64,000 bases of DNA from positions 23,086,212 through 23,150,211 of the forward strand of contig NC_054876.1 in NCBI RefSeq assembly GCF_018320785.1, written 5' to 3'. Under the pieces are notes generated by a model, which was not told the origin of the DNA, did no database searches, and worked only from the letters and a program-made list of their open reading frames with translations. Below are positions 1 through 14,700 of this stretch, piece by piece (position 1 is the stretch's first letter; the number at the start of each line of letters is the position of its first letter). The position numbers and the translations under genes are program-made. Source of the stretch: Cheilinus undulatus (taxonomy: Eukaryota; Chordata; Actinopteri; Labriformes; Labridae).

Positions 1-1059
1 CCTGTGCTATTTAGTTTGTATGTCAAGGAGTCTTGAAACAGTTATGGAATTTAATTTTGATCACCCATTTGAGAATTATGCTTTCTTATATCTTAAACCC
101 TGTCCCCCATTTATTCTGAGTGACTTACAGTCTGCTTAAAGGTTAATCCCCACTGTGATGCCAAATTAGAGTCAATAATCAAGGACCAGCTTTTAGGCAT
201 TTCTCCTCTCCATCTCAGTTCACTTGACTTCTATGCCTTGCTCTATAGCCTTGACAGAAGTCCAAGGCTGTTTTAAAAGTCCAACAGTACACAAACCCGC
301 TTTCTCTCTGCATCTAAATGCTTGTGTTTAAACCCCACAAACTCAGGTGTGCACAAAGAGAAGCTCTGATCCTATGTCCACACTCCTCCAAAGAGAAATC
401 AGCCTTGACACCCAGGTGTGAATGACGCTGTGTCCTCCTCTCCCTCACCTACATCCACCTACTTCCGTCACAATACACAAACAGTATTCCTCAGCTTGCT
501 GTTTGATGTTGAAACTCTGTCGGCATTTCCTGTCAGCCTGAGAGATTTTGGGCCTTATCCATGTGCTGCCTGGCTGAGGTGAGGGAGTTACTCCTTACCT
601 GTGTCATGAACTGTGAAAGCCTCTATGGATCTGAGAAGTAGCAACCGAGCGTGATGTGAACTTGGCTGCGGATAAAAGAAGACTCTGTAATGAAAGAAGA
701 AGACAGCAGGCATGATTTATTGCAGTTATAGTTGGAAAATAAAGAGGATACTCCAGCTCACAGGGCATGCTGAGAACAAAAAGTAAAATATTCTGATGAT
801 CACCCAAGACTTCACTCTGACTGGATTGAGTACAGAGCAAAAAGTGCATGAGGAAAGCAGTTAAGGTTTAAAGGTTTTCTTGATAAAATTGTCTCTGAGT
901 CTGTCTCTATTTCATAATAATATTTTTACAGATAAAAACACACAAAGCCTGAGGTGAGTCTGCATTTCATACAAATGGAGTCTTATTTGAAGAGAGATAA
1001 TATTATATTTTTATATTATATTATATTTTTCAAGATATCCGATTAATACCACTTAAACA

Positions 1060-1400
1060 TCCACTCTTGCCACTCAGCCCATCTTAGGGCAACTTTTAAC
1101 CATTTTTTTGCCACTCCCAACCCATTTTGCTGCTTAGTTGCCACTTAAGACCTATTTTCTGTCACTTCAGTCAATTTTTTTTGCCATTTTTAAACCATTT
1201 TAGCCACATTTACTACAGTTTGGCCACTTTATGGACACTTATTTGCAACTTTTACCAATTTTCACAACATTTTTGCTATTATAAAGCAAGTTTTGCCACT
1301 TTTTTTACTACTCTAAACCTATTTTCACCACTTGTTGCACATTTTTGTGTCATTTCACAATCATTCAAATACTTTTCCACTTTAGTATTCACAGTTTCTT
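1060..1400. repeat. Degenerate minisatellite, TTGCCACTTTTAACCATTTT type
   Basis: About fifteen imperfect units of roughly 20-24 bp with cores TTGCCACTT or GCCACTTTT alternating with AACCCATTTT. The only long ORF here is a by-product of the repeat. Confidence 0.75.
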
Positions 1401-2562
1401 GTACTTCATTTTCTGGCATCCTGACATCTGATATTTCCGAATGGTTTAGTTCAATGTGTCCATCCACGTTGTTATCATGACCTAAGAAAAGGTGGTTTTG
1501 TTTTTAAGAAAAGGGGTTTACATCTTGAAAAGGGCTATTTTGTACTACAGCATTAATTAATAAAATACATTTTTGTTTCTCTTATAAGAGTGATTATAAC
1601 ACATCTTAAAAATAAAATATGGTTATCACAGCTCAACTTTACAGTGGATCAAGAGTTTGCTGATCACCATGGGCCCCCTATTTGGCAGGACCCCTGAAAG
1701 CTCCCCCCTTTTACACAGCCTTGATTGCATAGTCTTTTTTTATATTGTGGAGATCTACATTCAGAATAGATATAAATATGAAATAAAGTGTGACTTAATG
1801 AGTCAGGCAGTAAATACCCATATTTACATCTACATCGACTCATTGCATTATTTATTGATTTTATTTTTAGTTCACTTATTTGGCCCATCTTTCTTTTTCA
1901 TCAATATCCCAAAGCCTACTTTTCCCCATATCAATGAGCCCTTCATTCAAGTAATGTATCTGTTGGTAGTTCAACTTAAGCAACAGCCAGTTTTATGTTA
2001 AAAACACAGATGTTTCTGTTTTAAAATGTTGACTGTGGTTACTTGGAGCTTTTAGTTATTTATAGTTTAAGTAGGCCTAACTTAAAAAGAAATACTAATG
2101 TAGATTAAAAGAGGCCAACAGTTCCTTTGTGCTTCATTAAAGTTATAATCTGGAGGTGAGTTAAAAGTCCTGTATATAACAGTATTTGAGGAAGCAAACT
2201 TTGCTGCTTATGATGGGTTACGACCACTTGCTACATCTTGCACAACACTCAAAAGCAAAAACTGGAGTGTTGATTTCTCTGGGTTAAACATTTTGGTGTT
2301 GATTTTTACTCCCAACATGTAATTTGAGTCAACTGATCTAAGCTCTTGGCACTGCAATTCTAAACCTTGGAGATGTGTGGTTGGAGTTCCCCATCATGCC
2401 CTTGGGCAGAGAGTTTAGATGTGTTTTATATGGGTTTAGTTAAGTTTGGATGTTGCCTGTTTTACAGCGACCCCTGCTGGGGTTGTTGTGCTCATGTTTG
2501 TGGGGAACTGTTTTTTATGAGACACTTTGTACCACGAGTGAAGTTATCCACTGAGTTAGAGT

Positions 2563-2778
2563 TGCTGCCTGTGACTTTAGGTGTACTAAAGAATGCATGA
2601 TGCACTTTTCTTTTGGTCATGACTGACTTGATTTATCTCTATGTAAGTTCGTGCTTCTTTTCTCTATAGCCATGTATTCATTGCAACAAGAAATAAAGCT
2701 CAATAAAAATTAAGTTTCAAAATAAAAGAATTTCTGCCTGTGACTTTATGTGTTCCTAAGGATGCATAATGCATACAC
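2563..2778. repeat. Direct repeat pair in the left intergenic region
   Basis: TGCCTGTGACTTTAGGTGT with AAGAATGCATGATGCA at 2566-2602 is repeated as TGCCTGTGACTTTATGTGT with AAGGATGCATAATGCA at 2735-2774. Possibly the edges of an old insertion. Confidence 0.4.
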
Positions 2779-3114
2779 TTCATTAGTTTGCATTGCCTTG
2801 TTTTGAGTTTGACTCTTTGTTTTGCTCTTGCCAGAAGAAATCCATCTTGCCACAGATTTTCAAGAGTAACTGCAGCTCTGTCATATTGTAAGGCTTTTAA
2901 CATTTACATAAGTGTAGCTTATTCATATGTAGTGTGGACAACATAGACACTGTTAGTGTTAAAATTAACTCTGTATGAGTTTAATTAACAGCCAGTTTTA
3001 CTGTGTATTTTACTTTAATGTAGATGTGTGGCTTGACATAAAGAACCTGGCTAATCAGTACTTAAAGTGAACTTTAAAATAATTTGAATTTTACTTGAGT
3101 AGATTTATAGCCCA

Positions 3115-3200
3115 GTACTTTTACTTAAGTACATTTCAATCAGAGTTACAGTACTTTTACTTAAGTACATTTCAGTCAGAGTTACAGTACTTTTACTTGG
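3115..3200. repeat. Tandem 36-bp repeat, 2.5 units
   Basis: AGTACTTTTACTT recurs at 3115, 3151 and 3187 with period 36. Related ACTTTTACTTAAGTA-type sequence recurs around 32,330 and 45,040-45,330. Confidence 0.7.
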
Positions 3201-3703
3201 TTTCAGTAGTTGTGTCCTTTTCCCTCCTCTGCTCAAATGCTTACTATTTAACTTCCTAACTTGTTGCCTCAAGCTAACCATACACATCTACACATGCTGT
3301 GGACGTATAACATGTTAGCATGTCAGCATTTGTTCGCCCACTCAGCTTAAAAACGGGGGTCATCTCAGGCTGTTGACATTTAATGAGCATGTATTTGGTT
3401 CGAATGGGTTACTGGACTAAACTGGCTACACCAAAATTCAATTAAATAGGAGTCATTAACTGATATACATCACTACAGTTAAAACAAAATCATAATTTAC
3501 GTAAATGTCGTCTTGATATTTAACTCACAGGGAAGAAGTCAAAATATGAGAACGCCAATGGACACACTTTGCTGATCTGTCAGCATCCATGTAGCAATGA
3601 TGCTAGCTGTGGCTAACGGCTGACCTTAGTGGCAGTTGGTCCTCCCCCTGAGGACGTGTGATCGGAGAGAGGAGTTTCTTTGTGCTTCTGTCATAAACTG
3701 TTA

Positions 3704-3785
3704 CTCAGCTTCTTTTCCACGGGCTGTCTCACCATCAAGACCGAGGGTCTTCTCAAGAAAACTAAACACTACTGCAACATATCAG
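3704..3785 (+). other. aldh3a2: Non-coding 5' UTR exon of aldh3a2 copy 1
   Basis: The stretch ends at a good donor (ATCAG|GTAGGA). It is clearly similar to 18513-18592 upstream of the second copy, including the CTCAGCTTCTTTTCC start and the CTCAAGAA...AAACACTA core, with the donor at the same place. Conservation of both the exon and its donor in two diverged paralogues, while most flanking sequence has drifted, supports a real untranslated exon spliced to the acceptor just before the ATG at 5175. The 5' boundary and transcription start are not determined. Confidence 0.65.
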
Positions 3786-5174
3786 GTAGGATTAAACACA
3801 CATAACAGCGTGGTGTTTCTCCGACACAGTTTTAACGGTTTTGTACGGCAGCCAACGGTACTGTTGAGAGGTTGCGAAACGAACTGAATAACAGTTATGC
3901 ACATAGAGATGACGAGGGTATGCGAAAAGCTGTACAAAAATGAAAAGAAAAAAGAAAGATGATTAACAACAACTTCGTGGGAGTTAATGATGACTCACAG
4001 GCACACAGCTAGTGAAGTCTAACGTTTCCGGATACAGTTTGTTGAATCCTGTCTGTAAAAAGAGTGAACTGTTTGTGATAAAGCTCCTTCAAGGTCTGAC
4101 CCAGTAGCTCGGCAGCTAGTTGCAATAACAAAGATGGTTTCTTATTACAAGGCCATTACTGCACATTCACCGTTTTCTATAAACAAGGTGCTGCCTAGAG
4201 AAATAGGTTGTCATATAGGTGTTCATTAAATTACATTTGTATTAAAGGAAGGTGTGTCCGTGTAAGAAAAAGAAGTGTACTATTAACAACTACTCCAGTT
4301 TGCGCAATATGTGGTTTAAATCGTGATTTAAAAGTAAGTGACTAACATTTTATAGAATGGATTTGCATTTTTGAGACAGTACTGCTTGACTGCTCTTGCT
4401 GTTCAAAACAGAATCACTGTTTGCAAACTAAATATTAAAACAAGCGGGTCAGTCTGACAGTCTCATACAGAAATATTGCTAGCATCTTTTTTGTTGAAAA
4501 TTTTACAATTTTTTTTGCAAAGAATGTCAGTTATTTTAAAATTCCATCCTTTTTAATAGAGAATTTGTATTTTTTTTACTATCTACATAAAAAGTTGCTT
4601 GAAAAAGCTACTCTCTGCCCCTTGCGGTGAATTTCTTTGCAGACGATAATTTGAGGTTTTAACTGACTTATCAATACTTAACAAATTATGATTGGACAAA
4701 CAAAGTACAGTATTTTGTGCATGTCTCTAGATTTTGAAAAATCTGATTGTGATGTAGGATATTTCAATATTTTTTAATTGATAATAATTAGAAAATTAGA
4801 TGAAGAAATGCTGTAAAACTATGTTTTGTTGCTGATGATTTCAGCTGGCCATGCCTGATCTCAACTTGCACAATTAATGACATTAAAAAAATATGTCTCA
4901 TAACTCAATCTGTGATTTTCTTGATAAATTTACCTATCTGTGTAAAATCTTAGTGGAGTTAACACTGAAGGATTCAGTCCTTACAAGGACTGTGGAAGTA
5001 GACTTGTGTTGTTAATCATTATATTATTAAACGTTTGTGCCAACAGGCAAAGCACCTCTTAGTTTATAATACGTTTGGTATGAAGTATCCATAATCAGTG
5101 TGCATTAAAAACAATAGCTTTCAGACACTTCTGTATATAGTCAGATCAATAACACTATACTTTTTCTTCCCAGA

Positions 5175-8100
5175 ATGTCCCGGGAGCAGCAGGCAGTGGC
5201 TCGTGCCAGAAAAGCTTTCCAAACAGGCAGGTCCAGACCTTTGGAGTACCGCATTCACCAGCTAAAGAATCTACAGCTGTTGTTCACCGAGAGACAGAAA
5301 GAGATTTCAGATGCCATCAAGAAAGACCTCAATAAGGTAAGACATAAATGCCTTTTCTTGGCCAGAAAGATCAAGAGTAAGAGTGTTTGAAAAAATAAAA
5401 TGATATAATGATGATACAACAATTAACTGAGTCTGCTGGCTCAGACCTTTGGACTTTATTTGCAGTTTTGGTAGAGTCTGTCCATTCTTTGACATGTCAG
5501 TGGTACACAGTGCACAGGTTGGTTAATGGTTTCATCGGTGCACCACAAGAATCAGTCTTCACATTGCCAGCCTCTCTTAAGCCATAGTAGAGAGACATTA
5601 TATAACAAACAAATATTCAAAAAGCAACAGAAGACTACTTAATATGCATACACACAATTCAAAGTATCAAAGGTACTCTCAAGTCATATTCAATGTCTGA
5701 AAGTGTAATTTCATTGTCTTCGTGCAGAGTGAGGTGGGCACTCAGCTGTATGAGACCCTGGGTCTTGAGGGGGAGATCAGCCTGGCCATCAGGAAGCTGA
5801 AGGAATGGGCGGCCCCTCGGCCCGTGGAGAAGAACCTGATGACGCTCTCTGACACTGTCTACATCAAGCCGGAGCCACTGGGCGTGGTACTCATCATTGG
5901 GGCTTGGAACTACCCCTGGGCCGTCACCATCCAACCACTCATTGGCGCCATCGCTGCTGGTATTATGGCATGCTGTTTGTGTGTTTATGTATGTGATGTA
6001 ACAAGGTCAGAGTTCACATTTCTCTCTAATTCCGTTACCGTTTATAGTTGAGATGAACTTTGAATAGAGATTTCACTCATGCACAGTCATCTTAGACAGT
6101 AAGAAGGAACGCTGATGTCCTTTGTCCTCTCAAGAGATTAGAAAATGATACAAAAAATATCACAATTAAGTATAAGTAGAAGAGGAGTGTCTTCTATACT
6201 ACTTTAGCAGCATTGAAACACATTCCAATCTTCTGATCAATTAACATGTAAAAACAACTGAAGTGGTTTTTTGATATCTTACTCGTTCTTTGTAACTCTC
6301 ATTTTTTTCCTTCCCTGTTCAGCTTTACGTGTCTTGTGATCATAACCCTTCCACTTCCCTTTTGTCCAGGCATTACCTAACACCTCTCTCCTGTGATAAA
6401 TGGGTCAAAGAGCACTCAGTAAACTCTGCTCTACTTTAGATTAGAAGTAGATTCAGCCAGAAAATCATACATTTGAAGGGTACATGTGTACATTGTTCCT
6501 ATCAGTGATCTGATAGGAAGTCTAAGGACAAGGTTAACCTCTCAGTGAATCACTCAGTGTTGAGATAAAGAGTAGACTCATGAATAATTTATTTCTTTGT
6601 CTAAAGGCTTTAAAAGTTGTCCCGTGCTTAGAAAGAGGCTCTAAGTCTTGTGTTTTGGCTTTGCTTAGGTGACTTTATCATGCAAATCTACATCTTGGGT
6701 CTTTGCTTTTGATTATTTAGCATGACACAGCAGTATTGTAACAGTCTTTTGTCTTACCTTTACTTATCCGGATCTTTTGTTTGTTGCTATAATGTGTAAT
6801 TTCTGTCAGAGCTGCCTATAGGCAGACTCTTCAACCCCTTATTTTAGACTCAGACACTGATGTGATGGTATAAGAACTTTAGTAAACTGAGTCCTGCTTG
6901 GCTGCAGCCCATGCGGTAAGTGTTTACACAGCATGGACTTTAGTCGTTGTCCCAGCATTATCAGATCTTACACTGGCTGTCACATCTGCCTTGCAGGGCA
7001 CAAGTCAACCTCTTGATTTATGGGCCAAATAGCGAAATAGAATAGGTGAAAGGCAGCTGTCACCACTCTGTAATTAATCTATTTATTTAGATTAATTAAA
7101 CCTTAACCTAAATTGACGTAGAAATTGTGCTGCAGGCCCAAAGTGACAAAAAATGTGTGTGTATTTAAATTAAGGGGCAGTTTAGAGAGTGGCAGGCAGT
7201 GACAGTACTGTATGGTTTTTAATACATTTACTTTCAGCCAACTCACCATTACCAAATAGAACCAAATTATTTTTCATATGGAGCTGTTAGCAGGAAATAA
7301 ATATGCCATCACATGAGCTAAGCACTGAGGTTTACTTGTGATGTCAGAGGTTGTCATTTATGGGGGATAATGTGAGTATCTATTTAGTTTTATCAAAAAG
7401 TTCATCAGCTTGTGTTTAAGAATTTACATTTTGGAAATAGAGCAGGACATTAGAATAACCCAAAAATGATAGCACACATGGGAGATACAGTCTTCCTCAA
7501 CAAACTCTTGGACATGGATAGACTTATTGGTAAAAGTTGATACACCTATCTTCACTCCTAAACAGAAAACCAAAAAAAGTGAAACCCATCTCTGTGGCTG
7601 GAGAGAATGTGGAGAGTCAGTGCTTGATCAGTTTCATGTGCCATGGTCCTTGCTCTTATTCAGCCCCTCTGGATGGAAGTAGGAACAATTATCTCAAAAA
7701 TTCTGAGCCTTTACCACCCCCTTCCTCAGACTTATCCCTGGTGGACATAATAGAGAGGATGCTAACCTGCCTGGGGATCATGCTAGCAGCTAGCAAAAAA
7801 GCAATTTCAAAGGGTTATCTTCAAGAAGACTATTCTGTTGACTCTTTATAAGAATGGTTAAACAGTTACATCTTTTAAAACAGACAATTGACTTAATCTT
7901 AGTTGTCATTACCAGTGGTACTAGAGGAGCTATGCAAGTGTCATGCATTACTGTGGTGGCAAATTTCCCTGGGGAGAGAATAAAGTGTATCACGCTGGAT
8001 GGTGTGGTATGGTACCGTAACATGGTGTGGTGTTGTCTTGTTTCGTATCATATTGTATCATAAAGTATTTTATCGTAATGCATCCTATCGTACCGTATCT

Positions 8101-11100
8101 TATCGTTTCATGTAGTGTTGTATCGTATCATATCGTAATGTGGTGTGGTGTGGTTTTGTTTCGTTTCGTATTGTATCATATCATGGTGTTGTGTTGTTTA
8201 GTACCTTATTGTACTGTGTCGTATCGTATATTATTGTACCGTAACATCTGATGCTGTGTTGTTTCATATAATACCATATCGCATTGCATCATATCGTATC
8301 ATATCACATTGTATTGTATCGTATTGGATCATATCGTATTGTAACGTGGTGTGGTGTGGGGTCGTAATATGTTGTGCCATAATGACTGTAATTTTCTGTT
8401 CATTTTTTGTTTCCATTATTTGTTGATCACAAATGATGAGCAAGATGATAAGCAACACACCAGGAGAATTTTCCATGAAATTAACTTACATAAAAGCTAG
8501 AGCCCGACCGATTTATTGGCGGGCCGATTAATCGGGCCGATTATAGCATTTCACAGATTAATCAACATTATATAACCAATATATTAACTTTTTTGCTGCG
8601 AGGGGAATGTCTCTGCTCCTGTCGCTCTGTGTTTTCATGCTGCTCCTGCTTTTTCAAAAAAGCGACTAGTGACAAATCTAGCGACTTTTTCAGGTGTTAT
8701 TGTAGAGTTTTGGAGACTGACGTGAAAGCATGTATTGTTGCTACGCTTCTCACTGAGCAGCGGGTGCAGCCGTGGGCCTCTCCCCGTCCCTAAGCACTCA
8801 CAGGCAGCCCCGTCCTCGCGCAGTTCGACTGCAGCAGAGTAGAGGACTAATGCTCATTTCAGACTGGGATTGTGTTTTGCTCTGCTTGCGTGTGCTGCGT
8901 GTGTAAGCTCCAGTCCCTGCCAGTGCGTGTGCAAGTTTTCTGCGTGTCAGCCGCATCTCCCTGCTCTCAAAGTGACTTGATTCAGTGTATAGAGGAAGTG
9001 TGTCAGGAACTATTCAAAATAAAAGCATTCTGTACAAGTGAACTGAGTTTCTCTATAGAAATGCTAAACCGAGCTTTTACTTTGAAAAGCACAAACCAGA
9101 AAAGCATTCATACAGTGTTTATCTTTCCTGTGACATATTCTACCAGAGAGGAGAGAGAAAGTTTCACTAATAGTAAATCTTTAGATCTAATCTTTTAGAA
9201 CAGTTTTATAAAACAGGCGCATTTAAGCTTGTGGCCTTCCTCAGGGTTATCAAGAAACACATTGTAAACATATCTCTCATATTTGCCACAACAATGTAAA
9301 TATGGCTCTCCATTTATCATTTTCCTGTCTAATATGGTCCACAGCCACAGTATAAGACTATTATACAGGGTTTTAATGTCATCTAAGTTGCATCTTTGTG
9401 AAATAAACAAAGATAAATGCAACTGGTTATTTACATGTTCACATTTGTGTTCATGTACAGTATATATCCTGTGTATATCAATGTTCTTATTTCATATATC
9501 AGCCAAAATATCGGTTATCGACCAATATATCGGATATCGGCCGATATATTGCATATTGGCTTTTTTTTAGCCCCCAATATCGGTTTTGGCATCAGCCCCA
9601 AAAATCCCATATTGGTCGGGATCTAATAAAAGTCCACCGAACAAACTGCCTCCAAAGTAAATGAACTTTTAAGTGGTGTACAAGTTGTTCAGACTTTTTT
9701 TTATTCTGTGGACTGCTTTTTCAGTCTTGTAATATGTGTTTGTTTTTCTCTTATTAACCTGTGTAGGTAATGCTGCTGTGATCAAACCCTCTGAGGTGTG
9801 TGTTCACACTGCAAAGGTCATGGAGGACCTTCTGCCTCTTTACATCGACAAGGTAAGGATAGCTCACAGAATGATGTTTTAAGTGATTGGCTCTTGGAAT
9901 GTGCAGTTTCCCAGAACATAATTTTATTTACTTTATATATTTTTTCTTCAGGTAAGCAAAGCTCACAGAGACCATTAATACATATCTTTAGAGTTAAAAT
10001 TTTACTATAAAAGACCTTCATGTGTTTTTTTGTGTGTCAGGAGCTTTACCCTGTTGTAAACGGAGGAATCCCAGAGACCCAGGAGCTGCTGTGCCAGAGG
10101 TTTGATCACATTTTCTACACTGGCAACTGCGCGGTAGGCAAAGTCATCATGGAAGCCGCTGCCAAACACCTGACACCAGTCACCCTGGAGCTGGGTGGAA
10201 AGAGCCCCTGCTATATTGACAAAAACTGTGACATCAGTGTAGCCTGCAGGTTAGTCAAATATGTAATAGAACATTATTTTGATGAAGCTCTCACTGCCTT
10301 AGAGCCACCTCTTAACATTTCCATTACTGTGCAGACGCATCACCTGGGGAAAGTACACAAACTGTGGTCAGACCTGCATCGCCCCAGATTACATCCTGTG
10401 TGAGCCCAGCATCCAGGACCGAGTCATCAGTGAAGTCAAGAACGCCATAAAGGTGCCAAAATCTGACATCAGAGACCTGAAGAGGAAGTGTTTTTCTTAG
10501 AATTTGAAGTTTTACTTTAAATCGCTGTTAACTTAAGAAACAGTGATTCTAAATTTAGACTGTGATTAAATCTCTGGGCTATTGATAATAAAAAGATGAT
10601 TTACCTTGTAAAAAACTCAGTTTACTTTAAAAGATAATTGATCAGGGGACTATTTCAACAAATTAAATGACATTTTGAGTTTTTTTCTAAAATATCTTTA
10701 ACATTGTGAGATTTTTTCCTCTGGCAGGAGTTTTACACTGACAACCCAAAGACCTGTGTGGACTATGGACGCATCATCAACCAGCGCCACTTTAAAAGGA
10801 TAATGAGCCTGATGGAGGACAGCACTGTGGCTGCAGGAGGAGACAATGATGAGTCAGACTGCTACATAGGTAATACTTGTGATGTCAGTAAATATATATT
10901 TAGTTACATAAACCAAATTAAATCTACACAAAAAGTATTTGATATGTACTGTGTTTTTGTTCAGCCCCCACAGTCCTGAGAGACGTGAAGCCAGAGGCAA
11001 AAGTAATGCAGGAGGAGATTTTTGGTCCTCTGCTTCCCATTTTACCAGTCAGTGGCCTGGACGAGGCGATCAAGTTTATCAATAATGGAGAGAAACCACT

Positions 11101-11741
11101 GGCCCTCTATGTGTTCTCATCAAATGACAAGGTATAAAACATCGGCTATGACAAAAATAAGCAGCAAGGTAGTTCACAGGTGCAGACCTCTAGGTGTAGA
11201 GTGTGTAGAGTCAGACTCACAAGCGTAACAGTAGTTTTTTCTGTTTACAGGTGATAAAGAGAATGACAGAGGAGACCTCCAGTGGAGGACTGCTGGCCAA
11301 CGACTGTCTGGTGCACTTCTCTGTCAGCTCTCTGCCTTTCGGAGGAGTGGGTGGGTACACTCGGACATTTTTAGCAGAAATCAAAGCAAAAGTAAAATTT
11401 TCTAAAGCTGCCCATCTCAAAGAGTGGAGGGGTCTTTAGTTCTACCAAGAGAAGCTGCTGTGAAAGTATTTTGAGCTTTCATTCTTTCTGATGGCCAACA
11501 GAAGTAATCGATCAATTGCAATTGTAGAAATCAGCAAAAAAGTTTATAATGACGGTATAGCTCCAGTTATTACTTTAAAAGTAGTTTGATTATGTTAAAA
11601 CATAAATTTTGTATATTATGGTCCCATTTTGAGATAATAAAGGAGAACCAAACATTTTTTGTAGAATATCTAACTCTTCCGACAGTTCATGCTTTCAACT
11701 CAGTGCAGAAATAGCTTTAAGAAGGAGTAAATATATAATTT

Positions 11742-11775
<34 letters not shown>

Positions 11776-14700
11776 CACATATATGTATGAACATGTAACT
11801 TTATTTATATAGCACCTTTCATACATAAAAGCATACTGTCTGAAGTGCTTCACAAAGAACAGACAGATAGGAATAATACAGAAATTAAAACCATTGATAA
11901 AATCTTAAAAGACTAAGGCAGGGAGTAAATAATAAAATAACATAAAAGATAAAATTAAAATTCCCAAATAAAATAAGAGAGAAATAAATTGAATGAAATC
12001 AAATTAATAGAAAAATAAAATAAAACAGAATGTTAAAAATGATTAAATTATCCTAGAACATATGAATCAAGTTGTACAGAAGTTGGATAGATCTAATGTA
12101 AAAACAACTTAGAAACAGACAACAGTTCTAAAATCATTACTAAATAGAAGTCAGATTGAAAATTTGTCTTTAGTTTGCCTTTAAAAACACTTAAAGAGCT
12201 GCCACTTCACTGTCCAGAGGCAGTGAGTTCCAAAGTTTTGGTGCATAAAAACAGAAAGCTCTCTTCCCTGAACTTGTGTGAGTGATATAAGGGATGTTTA
12301 ACAAGGAACCATTCGAGGACCTAAGGGATCCAGCAGGGACATAAAAAGCCATGTAGAGCTTTAAAAAACAAGAGAACTTGAAAAACAACCAGTAAAATCA
12401 AAGTTTTTTATATATATTTTAATATATGTACCCCAGTCCAACAATCTGCCTGTCTTTTCATGAACAGGAAACAGCGGTATGGGCTGCTACCATGGCAAGT
12501 TTAGTTTTGACCAGCTGAGCCACCTTCGAGGTTGCCTCATCAAGCAGCTGAAGATGGAGGGAGTAAACAGCATGCGTTATCCGCCTCACACACTCAAGAA
12601 ACTGGGCTGGGCTCGCTTCTTCATCCTGAAACATGTAGACCTGGGCTGGATGGGACGGATGGCTCTGTTAGCTGTCCTCGCTGTGGTAGCTGCTGTTGCG
12701 CTACAGGTGAGTTCCAAAAGGAGAGTGTGTCAGACAGGCATCAGCATACACCAGTTTACAGAAAGTCATTATTTTATACTTTTTTATTAGCTGTAAAGAA
12801 CCAGGAAGCTATAATCTCTGATATTAACTTAGTGTCCATTTTGCTGAATGTTCAAAATATAGTTTTAAATTAATCTTTATTGTCTTGTTAAAAAAAAAAA
12901 AATAACATGTAGTATTGTAGCTCTTTGGCAGCATCAGAAAAACACAGCAACATTATTATTATCACACAATGATATCAAACAGGTCAACAGCTGCAAGGTT
13001 ATAAAAGAGAAGTTACAGCAGCAATTTAAATTAAAAGTAAAATTGGTGAGATGTGATGCAATGCTAGAGACTTGGAATAATGTTTGTATCCCTTTCAGTT
13101 ACTTAAATATTACTTTGACTTGACCAATCAAATTTTTATTCATTGAATCAAATCTGTAAAATAATTACCCATACAATTAAAAGAATATTTAATGTAAAAT
13201 AATACATTAAAAATTAAATACAACCCCGGGAAAAGGTTTTACATTGATCATAGGTGGTCAATATTTCTTCATTAGCTCACAGTTTTTGAGCACCATGCCT
13301 ATAAAAAGTACTCACCCCGTTTGGTGTTTTACCCTTTTATTAGTTTTATAAATCAGTCAAGGTCAATATAATTTGCCTCTTTTGACCAAAATATTTCAAA
13401 AAGACTCTTTAATTTCAGCTTGGTAACATATTTCTACATAGTAATGTCAATTAAATAAACATATTATTGTAAAATAAGTGACTGCATGAATATTTACCCC
13501 CTTTAAAATGACAGACTTAATTCAACAGAGGTTCCGCCAATTATTGCTAGTTGTTCAATGATTAGAGAAATCAGGGATTACCTAAGTGCAGTGAGTGTGT
13601 GCAGTGTGTTTCAAGTGATTGTAGTTTACAGACTAGTAGGTCCAGTCACTGGTTAATCAGTATTCCTGGCTATCATTACACCATGAAGTCAAAAGAACAC
13701 TCCAAGCAACTCAGAGAAAAGGGTATTTTAAAAAAAATTCATTTAAATCCATCATCAAGAAATAAAGAATATGGCACATGTGTAAATCTGCCTAGATAGA
13801 GCTTGAGCCATTTTGCAAAAAAAGAATGGAGTTAATTTTAAGTGCCCAGATGTGTGAACCTGATTGAGACCTGTCTGTACAGACTCAGTGCTGTGATTTC
13901 AGCTAAATGTGTATCTGTTAAATACTGACTTGGGGGGCGGGGGGGGGGTAATATTTATGTAGTCACTCATTTTAAATTCCGTATTTTTATTTGACATTAT
14001 TTTGTAGAAATCTGTTTTCACTTTGACATAAGAGTGTTTTTTGTCATAAAAAAAACAAATAATATTGACCATGACTATTTTTGAAATCAATTAAAGGTTC
14101 AATTATTTATCAAAGGGGTAAATACATTTTTAGGCACTGTATTTTTGGTTTGTTTTTGAAGAAAAATCTAACTTTAGCCAGTGTCTGGTGTAACACATGA
14201 TTATTAGTCAGCATTGCATCCAATGAACAGAGCGATTCTGATAAAAGAAACCTTCTAAAACATCTAGTTTGCCACTTAAGAGCATCACATGCCAATAGGA
14301 CACACTGTCTTTCATATATCATATGCTCAAACTCTGTCCCTCAGAATAAGCAGCCAAAATACAAACCTCAAGTTACAGTCATGGACGAAAGTATTGGCAC
14401 CCCTGGAAAATACACAATTTCTTCCAGAAATTGTTGCAATTACAAATGTTTTTGGTATGCTCATCTTTATTTCCTTTATGTGCATTGGAACAACACAAAA
14501 AAGCAGAAGAAAAAAGTCAAAACTGAGATAATTCTACACAGGACTCAAAAATGGGCTGGACAAAATTGTTGGCATCCTCAACTTCATATATGGTTGCACA
14601 CCCTTGGGACCCTTCTTATAACCATCAACAAGCTTCTTACACCTCAACTGGAATTTTGGACAAGTGTTCTTTTGCAAACTGCTCCAGGTCTCTCAGATTT

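Larger units (their letters stand above)
1..3300. other. Left intergenic region
   Basis: No exon I can support. It contains the minisatellite at 1060-1400, the direct repeat pair at 2563-2778 and the 36-bp tandem repeat at 3115-3200. The remainder is AT-rich unique-looking sequence. Confidence 0.5.

Noticed and set aside
1127-1480. 117-codon ORF
   Set aside because: It lies on the degenerate minisatellite and has no exon-like features; the frame is open because the repeat lacks stops.
7537-7851. 104-codon ORF in aldh3a2 copy 1 intron 2
   Set aside because: No recognised domain or splice context; possibly an old repeat, but not supportable as a gene.
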